In this document: positions 58,346-64,000 of the stretch, piece by piece
Position numbering within the stretch: position 1 is the first letter of the stretch
Layout: the number at the start of each line of letters is the position of its first letter
Assembly (NCBI GenBank): GCA_963695835.1
Contig: CAVOHR010000002.1
Coordinates: forward strand, 124,001-188,000
Reading direction: 5' to 3'
Length of the DNA: 64,000 bases
Source: VRUE01 sp963695835
GTDB lineage: Bacteria > Actinomycetota > Thermoleophilia > Solirubrobacterales > 70-9
Notes under the pieces: model-generated
Told to the model about the DNA's origin: nothing
Database searches by the model: none
The model's input: only the letters and a program-made list of their open reading frames with translations
Translations under genes and position numbers: made by a program

Positions 58346-61300
58346 TTACCGCCCCATCCCGAGCGAGCGCCCCGAGTCCCGTGAGCGGCCGAGCTGCTTG
58401 CCTCTGCCCAGATCCCACTGAAGCCGCTGAAGCTGTCGCTGCGCCTGCTTGCGAGCGGCTCGCTCAGCGGGCTCCTTCGGCTTCGTCCCGAAGGCCCGGC
58501 CCCTGTCCTTGACGCCGTGCTCCTGGCGATAGCCCTCGACCACCTCCACCCCGTGCTCCCAGACTTTGCGCTTGGTCGGATCGGTCGGCCTCTCCCCCAG
58601 CTCCTTCGTGATGTAGTCCGGCGGCGCGATGCGGGCCGCGGTGACGGTCAGCTCCCTTCGCTCTGCAAGCACCTGCTCGATCATCGCAAGCTCGGCTCTG
58701 ATCGCTCGCAGGTCATGCGGCTGAGGCAGCTCCGCAAGGTTCCGCTGCCTGTTCTCCAGGCCCATGCTCACCCACTCGTGAGTGCGCCATAGCTGGGGCA
58801 ACTCCTTGCGCCCCGCCCGCCCCGCGCCCTGGGCTTTCTCGATCTGGCGCTCGACGCTCGCCAAGGCTGCCTCAGAGCGTCCAACCTCCTCGGTGGCTTC
58901 TCGAATCCGATGTGCCTTACCCCCTTCTTCGAGGCGACGCTGCTGAAGCCCGCCGCGGCGCTCGATCAGCTCGGCACTCGGTAAGGCCTCGAGACGCGCC
59001 ATGCCGTGGGCCGCGACCTGCGCGCGATCGCGCTCTGAGGCTTCGGCGATATGCGGGATGCCCTCGCGCAGGTAAGGCGAGCGGGGAGCGATCTCTTCGC
59101 GGTTGACCTGGATCTCCGGCGTCGCGTAGAGGTAGGTCTCCTCGCGGCTGCGCGAAGCGGCGACATAGAGCTCCTGCTTGTCCATCGAGGGATCGGCCAT
59201 GACGTAGGCCCGATCCACCGTCGCTCCCTGGGCCGAGTAGGTCGTGACGGCGTAGGCGTGTTCGAGCGCCGGGGCGTCGTTGTAGGGGTTGGTGCGGGAG
59301 AGGTAGGAGGCGTCGAGCTCGACGGTCCTTACCTGGTCGATGCCCCGCAGGACGACCTTCTGGTGTCCGGCGTCGGCCGCCTCGACCTGCCAGCGCTCGC
59401 GGTTGTAGATCTGGGCGGCGTGGTCGTTGACGCGCGTGATGACCTGATCGCCAGCGGCGAACGCTCGACCGCCAACCTCGATCTCCTCGGCGCCGAGCTT
59501 TCCCGCCTCCCGCCTCACCTCGCGGGCCAGCTCGTTCAGCCGCTGCACCTCAACGTTTCGCTTGGCGATCATCACCGCGTCCTCTCCCCCCTCGAAGGAC
59601 TCGTGCCAGTCGGCGACCATCGCCTCGCGCCTGGCCTCGGCGTTGGGCGCGACGATCACCCGCTCGGAGGAGCGGTAGATGTCGAGGGCTTCGCGGCCTT
59701 CTCCCTCGCGGATGCGCTTCGCCGCTTCGCGGTCTGTGTCGTGGCGGTGGCGGATCACCTCGTCGAGGTAGATCGGGTCTGTGCGCTCGGCCAGCGCCCG
59801 GAAGAGCCCGCCCGCCTCGATCTCCTGCAGCTGCTCCGGATCACCGACCAAGACGAGCTTCGCTTCTGCTTGGTCTGCATGGGAGATCAAGCGAGCCAGG
59901 GTCGCCGAGTCCACCATCCCCGCCTCGTCGATCAGCAGCACCAAGCCTTGGGAAATCGCCGCGCCGCCGTCCTGCGCCGCGCGGTCGAGCTCCGCGAGCA
60001 GACTGGCAACGCTGGTGACGGGAAGGCCCTGGGAACGAAGGACGTTGGCGGCGCGCCAGGTCGGAGCCGCGGCGCGCATCTCGATCCCCGCCTGCGCCCA
60101 GCCTTGCGCCGCGGCGACGATCGCATACGTCTTGCCGGTTCCCGCCTCGCCGATCACGACCGCCAAGCCCTCGCGGTCGGTCAGCAGTCGGTGCACCATC
60201 CCTGCCTGGTCGTCCTTCAGGGTAGGACGAGAGTGGATCACGCGGGCGGCGATCAGCTCGCCGGCGGGACTCGGACCCTGGGCCCGCATCCGCTTTGCCG
60301 TGGCAAGCGCCTCGCGCTCCAGCTCCCAGATCCGCTGCGTGGTGAAGCGCTCCCCCTTTGGGCTCTCCGCGATCCGGATCACCACGTCGGAGGCGAGGAA
60401 GGCGTCGGCGAGCTGCTCGACCTCGACCGCAGGCGCCCCGTTGGGGAGCGAGTTGACGACCGCCTGGATCGCGTCTCTGCGGTCGAAGTGGGAGGCCCCC
60501 GCCGTGACCGCACGGTCTACCTGCTGAGTGGAGACCGTGCGGGGCGCGGCGGGGTCGGGAATCCTCCTGAACGCCTCAGGATCGAAGGTCCGCTCGAGCG
60601 TCTCTTTGTCGAGGCCGATCTCCTGAGCTTTGTCGCGCCAGCGCTGGCGCAGGGTCTCGCGCGTCAGGTCCTTCTCCTTTGCCTCGCGGGTGGCGAGGTT
60701 GGCGACCTGGCGGGCGCGGGCGGAGGCATCCGGACCCGCCGCCTCGAGGATCTGCTGACGGCGAGTGGAGAACTCGCGCAGGTGATCGTCTGAGAAGCCC
60801 TCGACCTCGGCGATCCCGTTGCGGACTGGCTGCCACTCGAGGCCGAGCCTCTGAGTCAGCTCGTGGCGAAGATGCGCCTCATAGATATAGCCGGCGGTCT
60901 TGGCGTGGTCGTAGATCGCCGGGTGGTAGAGGCGGGTCCAGCGGCCGTCTGGTCCCTTGGTCGCGTTGGCGATCAGGACGTGGGTGTGGAGCTGGGGGTC
61001 GCCTGCTCTCGAAGAGCGGTGCTCGAAGGCCGCGGCGAGGAAGCCCTGCCCGTGGACGAACTCCTTGCCGCCTGCTCCTCGCCTGGTCCAGCAAGCCTCG
61101 CGCTGGACATAGGCGAGGGCGGCTTCAACCGAGCGGCGGTGAGCCTCGTTGACATCGACCGCGGCCTGCGGACCGCCGAGTGCCCAGAGCAGGGAGACCG
61201 ACTTCGGGGCGGAGAAGGTGAGGTCGAAGCCGGGGACCGGGCCGCGGCCGGGAACGCCACGCATCGCAAGCAGAGGCTCTCCGTCGACCGGATTGCGGCC

Positions 61301-61486
61301 GGTCAGCATCGCCGTGAGCTGATCGGCCTCGACGATGCCCTGCAGGTCGAGGTCCTCGGCGCCCTCACCGAGCCAGTAGCCGGCCACCTCGCCCTCGCCG
61401 GAGTAGTAGTCCTCGGCGCCTTCGGCGACCTTCTGCAGGTAGTAGCGCTCCTGGCCGGCACCGAGCTTTCCGATCGTGAGCATCAC
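58346..61486 (-). CDS. MobF-family conjugative relaxase/helicase
   Basis: 1046 residues, full length. N-terminal TrwC-like HUH relaxase: LGAGQERYYLQKVAEGAEDY (catalytic Tyr pair YY at 15-16), DLTFSAPKSVSLLWALG, and the metal site GDPQLHTHVLIANATKG (H167, H169). Helicase part: Walker A GEAGTGKT (446-453), Walker B LLIDEAGMVDSATLARLI, GDPEQLQEIEAGGLF, and AVTTYSAQGATVDRAYV with VAASRSREE (RecD-like motifs). The C-terminus is helical and basic. It nicks and unwinds transfer DNA. No coupling protein or type IV secretion gene is in the window, so the element is mobilizable at best. Confidence 0.93.
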   Translation of the reverse strand: MMLTIGKLGAGQERYYLQKVAEGAEDYYSGEGEVAGYWLGEGAEDLDLQGIVEADQLTAMLTGRNPVDGEPLLAMRGVPGRGPVPGFDLTFSAPKSVSLLWALGGPQAAVDVNEAHRRSVEAALAYVQREACWTRRGAGGKEFVHGQGFLAAAFEHRSSRAGDPQLHTHVLIANATKGPDGRWTRLYHPAIYDHAKTAGYIYEAHLRHELTQRLGLEWQPVRNGIAEVEGFSDDHLREFSTRRQQILEAAGPDASARARQVANLATREAKEKDLTRETLRQRWRDKAQEIGLDKETLERTFDPEAFRRIPDPAAPRTVSTQQVDRAVTAGASHFDRRDAIQAVVNSLPNGAPAVEVEQLADAFLASDVVIRIAESPKGERFTTQRIWELEREALATAKRMRAQGPSPAGELIAARVIHSRPTLKDDQAGMVHRLLTDREGLAVVIGEAGTGKTYAIVAAAQGWAQAGIEMRAAAPTWRAANVLRSQGLPVTSVASLLAELDRAAQDGGAAISQGLVLLIDEAGMVDSATLARLISHADQAEAKLVLVGDPEQLQEIEAGGLFRALAERTDPIYLDEVIRHRHDTDREAAKRIREGEGREALDIYRSSERVIVAPNAEARREAMVADWHESFEGGEDAVMIAKRNVEVQRLNELAREVRREAGKLGAEEIEVGGRAFAAGDQVITRVNDHAAQIYNRERWQVEAADAGHQKVVLRGIDQVRTVELDASYLSRTNPYNDAPALEHAYAVTTYSAQGATVDRAYVMADPSMDKQELYVAASRSREETYLYATPEIQVNREEIAPRSPYLREGIPHIAEASERDRAQVAAHGMARLEALPSAELIERRGGLQQRRLEEGGKAHRIREATEEVGRSEAALASVERQIEKAQGAGRAGRKELPQLWRTHEWVSMGLENRQRNLAELPQPHDLRAIRAELAMIEQVLAERRELTVTAARIAPPDYITKELGERPTDPTKRKVWEHGVEVVEGYRQEHGVKDRGRAFGTKPKEPAERAARKQAQRQLQRLQWDLGRGKQLGRSRDSGRSLGMGR

Positions 61487-61495
61487 CCCCTATGT

Positions 61496-61537
61496 CCGAA
61501 AAGGGGGCTTTCGGTCCCGCTAAATCACTGAAGTGAT
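61496..61537. other. Candidate oriT of the MobF relaxase
   Basis: Directly upstream of the relaxase start (61484-61486): inverted repeat CCGAAA/TTTCGG (61496-61501, 61509-61514) and perfect ATCACT/AGTGAT (61524-61529, 61532-61537). MobF origins usually lie next to the relaxase gene and carry such repeats beside the nick site. No nick site can be named. Confidence 0.4.
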
Positions 61538-62664
61538 AGTGCGTGAGGGGTTTGCTGTTGTGGTTCAGGGCCATCGGGACGATGGCCCTGAAGGCTGGAA
61601 ATCGAGGCTGGTGCTGGGCGCTGGCAGGGTGGCTTTTCGTGGCTTGGCGGTTTTGTGCTCTTGGCTTTTGGTTCGCGGTGGTTCGGTGAAGGCGTTCTCA
61701 CCCTTCGCTGGCTCACTGTGCGCGGCTGCGGCAAAGGTGGGAGGGGTTCGCTCCCGATCCGGGGAATGACTTCGAACGGGGCGGTCAGGTAGTAGGTGCG
61801 GGCATGGCCCTTGCGGAGGTAGCGCTCCACTTCCTTGACGATGCGGTAGTGGCCGGGCGGGAAGTCGCGGGGCAGGGCGATGGTGTCGCAGGAGGCGGCG
61901 GAGCCCGGGAGAAGGAAGCCGGCCCAAAGCAGCCAGCCGCTTCGGCCGGGAATCTTGACGTGTCGCCATTGCGAGCCGACGAGCCGTTGCAAGCGGAATT
62001 CTTCGCCGAATGCGGGCGAGAGGGTCCCGAAGTTTTCGAGGCGACTGAAGACGTGGTTGCCGGGGTGAAAGAGGGTGCGGTTGAGGCCGAGGCGGACGTC
62101 CCAGAACTTGCGTTCGACCCTGATGTGGCTGCTGTAGAGGGCGAGTCGCCTGCCGTCGAAGTCGGCGATTTCGATCTCGTAGCGGTAGAAGCCGGGAGTC
62201 CTCGGCGGATCGAGGAAGAGCTTGACTTCGCGGCCGGCGTGGATCAGGCGCACGCGCTGGCGGCCGCGGGCGATCACCGGGCCTGGTGTCCCGAAGTCGT
62301 CAACGGGCCGCAAGCGGTCGCGCAGGACCCAATGAAGCGGCGTCCGGCCAGAGTAGTTCTGGCTGTTGAGCCAGAAGCCGATGCCTTCTCCGACGGCGAG
62401 AATGCGCCTGTTGGAGAAGTTGAGGCTGACGGTCTTTGGAGCGAAGGGCAGGTCGCCGTCGGTGGGGGCTTCGTGGGTGGGCGGCAGAGCAGAGAGGCCG
62501 AAGTCTTCGACTGGCTTGGCGTCTTCGCAGAAGGCGGAGGCCGCGGCGGAGGGAGCTGCGGCGGCTGGGGCGGTGGTCAGGGCGAGGGCTGCAAGGGCGA
62601 GGAGAGTCGCGGCGATCGCGGGCTTGGATCGAGGACTGGGGGACTTGCGATCTTGAGGTGACAT
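61525..62664 (-). CDS. Secreted Ig-like domain protein
   Basis: 379 residues. Sec signal peptide at 1-37 (KPAIAATLLALAALALTTAP). The centre is beta-rich with FSNRRILAVGEGIGFWLNSQ, LHWVLRDRLRPVDDFGTPGP, FRLQRLVGSQWRHVKIPGRS and GHYRIVKEVERYL, which fits the bacterial Ig-like proteins common in Solirubrobacterales. The last 70 residues are Pro/Lys/Ser-rich and disordered. Probably cell-surface. Its end reaches into the candidate oriT region. Confidence 0.7.
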   Translation of the reverse strand: MSPQDRKSPSPRSKPAIAATLLALAALALTTAPAAAAPSAAASAFCEDAKPVEDFGLSALPPTHEAPTDGDLPFAPKTVSLNFSNRRILAVGEGIGFWLNSQNYSGRTPLHWVLRDRLRPVDDFGTPGPVIARGRQRVRLIHAGREVKLFLDPPRTPGFYRYEIEIADFDGRRLALYSSHIRVERKFWDVRLGLNRTLFHPGNHVFSRLENFGTLSPAFGEEFRLQRLVGSQWRHVKIPGRSGWLLWAGFLLPGSAASCDTIALPRDFPPGHYRIVKEVERYLRKGHARTYYLTAPFEVIPRIGSEPLPPLPQPRTVSQRRVRTPSPNHREPKAKSTKPPSHEKPPCQRPAPASISSLQGHRPDGPEPQQQTPHALSLQ

Positions 62665-62786
62665 CGGTTCGGTTTGCTCAGGCGTGGGTGGCTTCGGCGG
62701 CTGTCAGCGGACGGTCGGGGAGTGGTTCGCGGCCGAGTCGGTCCAGGTGGGGGTGGAGCCGTGGAGGGCGAGGGAGTTGAGGGTTG

Positions 62787-64000
62787 TCATGGGCCGGCGG
62801 ACGCCGGGTCGGTCAGGCGGCCGGCGAAGAGGACGGCGCCGGTGCGGTCGTCGCGGAGGAAGAAGAGGAACGGGTGGTTGGCGTTGAACGTGACCGCGTT
62901 GGGTGGCACCAATGGCGCCGACGCCGCGACTATCCCGACCACCGTCGCAGCGGCGGCTTCCGTCCCTTCCTCATCGAGCCTGAAGTCGGCAGCATGCTCG
63001 ACCAGGCCGATCTTCAGGGGTTCCGCCGTTGTGATGTGGGAGAAGCTCGCGGATTCACTGAACGCGATGGGCATCCCCGACTTCTTCAGCGTGTCGCTCA
63101 GCTCAGTCTGAGTATCGAGGTGGAAGCGCGGAAGGCTGAGCCGCACCGCCCTGGGCGAAAGGTTGTGCACTATCCGGGCCAGCCCCCTCCCGCCGAGGTG
63201 GCGCTGGAGAGTGCCGACGCCCTTCCTCCTGTTGGGCAGCACGACCAGCAGCGACAGCGTCGAGGCGCGGTAGGGCAGGTCCAGCGCTGCGTAGCCCGGG
63301 CCGGAGCCGTAGCGCAGCCGCGCGGTCTGGTGCATGAACTCGACACGAGTCTTTCGGGTCTGGTTGTAGAAGGGTGCGGGAGAGGTCCCCCCTTTCTCAA
63401 ACGGGTGCAGCCAGGTTGCCTTGAGATAGACGGCATTGGCGAGGGCGAGCCGCGTTTCTCCTGGCAGCGAGGTGAGAAGCCCCGGAATGATCCCCGCCGT
63501 GTGAGCGCTCACCCAAGCGTTGATCGCTTCGACGGCGCCGGTGGGGTCGGCTGAGAAGTCAACGGTTTCCGGGACGGCGCCGAAATGTTGCTGCAGGCCG
63601 GAGAGGAACGCGGGCTCGATCGAGAATCCCTGTTGGAGAAAGAGGCCGTTCGCCAGCTCGAGCGTGGGCGCCTCGGGGTGGCCCTGCCCGGCGGAGGCCT
63701 GCTCGCTGGCGATCTTGCGTTGGAGCTTCCCCAGCGCGGGAAAGGCGGCCGGGTTGACCAAGTGCAGGGTGCTGGCCATCTGAGCGGCGGTGCGCCCAGC
63801 CGCCCCGGTGCCCGCCATCGCCAGCGCGGCGGCGACGCTGTCGGGCGAGAGGACGAGGTTCCCTGGCGCCCCGGCGCGGATCAGGTCGAGGGCGAAGGCG
63901 CCGGTGGCGGCTGCGGGGGCGAGGGCTTCGTGCGTTTGAGCCTCGCTGGCGCTCGGCGAGCAGCTCGCCGCGAAGACGAGAACGCCGATCCCGGCGACGA
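62787..64000 (-). CDS. Serpin, probable lipoprotein, 5' end outside window
   Basis: About 404 residues visible. A signal-peptide end with lipobox-like FAASC is at the window edge. Serpin signatures: NLVLSPDSVAAALAMAGTGA, AINAWVSAHTAGIIPGLLTS, ALANAVYLKATWLHPFEKGG, MHQTARLRYG, and the reactive-loop hinge DEEGTEAAAATVV, followed by NANHPFLFFLRDDRTGAVLF. Counting from the hinge Glu as P17 puts P1-P1' at Ala-Ser in VAASAP, as in elastase-type inhibitors. An intact hinge suggests an inhibitory serpin. Bacterial serpins are uncommon. Confidence 0.92.
   Translation of the reverse strand, partial: VAGIGVLVFAASCSPSASEAQTHEALAPAAATGAFALDLIRAGAPGNLVLSPDSVAAALAMAGTGAAGRTAAQMASTLHLVNPAAFPALGKLQRKIASEQASAGQGHPEAPTLELANGLFLQQGFSIEPAFLSGLQQHFGAVPETVDFSADPTGAVEAINAWVSAHTAGIIPGLLTSLPGETRLALANAVYLKATWLHPFEKGGTSPAPFYNQTRKTRVEFMHQTARLRYGSGPGYAALDLPYRASTLSLLVVLPNRRKGVGTLQRHLGGRGLARIVHNLSPRAVRLSLPRFHLDTQTELSDTLKKSGMPIAFSESASFSHITTAEPLKIGLVEHAADFRLDEEGTEAAAATVVGIVAASAPLVPPNAVTFNANHPFLFFLRDDRTGAVLFAGRLTDPASAGP

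Overview
The window is about 70% GC, with dense, mostly 4-bp-overlapping genes and frequent GTG/TTG starts. Gene content (TlyA, NadK, Dxs, NusB and EF-P clusters, aroC-aroKB-aroQ-pepQ, an MnmA with a NifU-like front domain, AbiEi/DUF559-type proteins) points to a high-GC actinobacterium, most likely of the Thermoleophilia/Solirubrobacterales type. This assignment is inference from gene content; no marker rRNA is present.

Layout. 1-9289 is core chromosome on the minus strand: an MFS transporter (cut by the window edge), nadK (frameshifted as given), tlyA, then a small accessory insert (vapBC, GNAT acetyltransferase, Mug-type glycosylase, three copies of a terminator-bearing repeat), then the tightly coupled nusB-xseB-ispA-dxs operon, a response regulator and efp. 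9290-16490 is an accessory island placed exactly at the efp start codon: a 21-bp direct repeat made of the first seven codons of efp occurs at 9269-9289 and again at 16491-16511, where it is still preceded by what looks like the original efp promoter. The island carries an IS630-type element, an ISAzo13-type element, a membrane protein, unknown proteins, a protein with a perfect 291-bp in-frame tandem repeat, and a small toxin/antitoxin-like pair. 16512-39640 is core again: cupin, an IS630 remnant, SDR, M42 peptidase, diguanylate cyclase, then the shikimate block pepQ-aroQ-aroKB(fused)-aroC-aroE followed upstream by mltG-ruvX-alaS-mnmA, aspS-hisS, an MBL hydrolase, ftcD and an M29-like protein, closed by a tRNA with anticodon CAT.

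From the tRNA to about 61.5 kb lies a second, longer accessory region of lower GC. It is dense in likely defence or conflict genes: a NERD protein, an Sll1717-like P-loop ATPase with a TIR/NDT-like front end, a PF10137-type TIR protein, a PD-(D/E)XK-like protein with an overlapping partner, an orphan HicA-like toxin, a zinc/HNH-like protein next to an Mrr-like nuclease, a TOPRIM-like protein divergent from an ApeA/HEPN-like RNase, the truncated N-terminus of an MmeI-like modification enzyme, and a MobF relaxase with a candidate oriT. A 3' half-tRNA fragment at 57538-57566 marks a probable old attachment site. No integrase and no type IV secretion genes are visible, so the region is best read as a mobilizable or decayed integrative element plus a defence island. 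The right end holds a secreted Ig-like protein and a lipoprotein serpin that runs off the window.

The strongest leads are the insertion at the 5' end of efp, the perfect 291-bp tandem repeat, the MnmA and AroKB fusions, and the uncharacterised defence-like genes between 40.8 and 57.4 kb.
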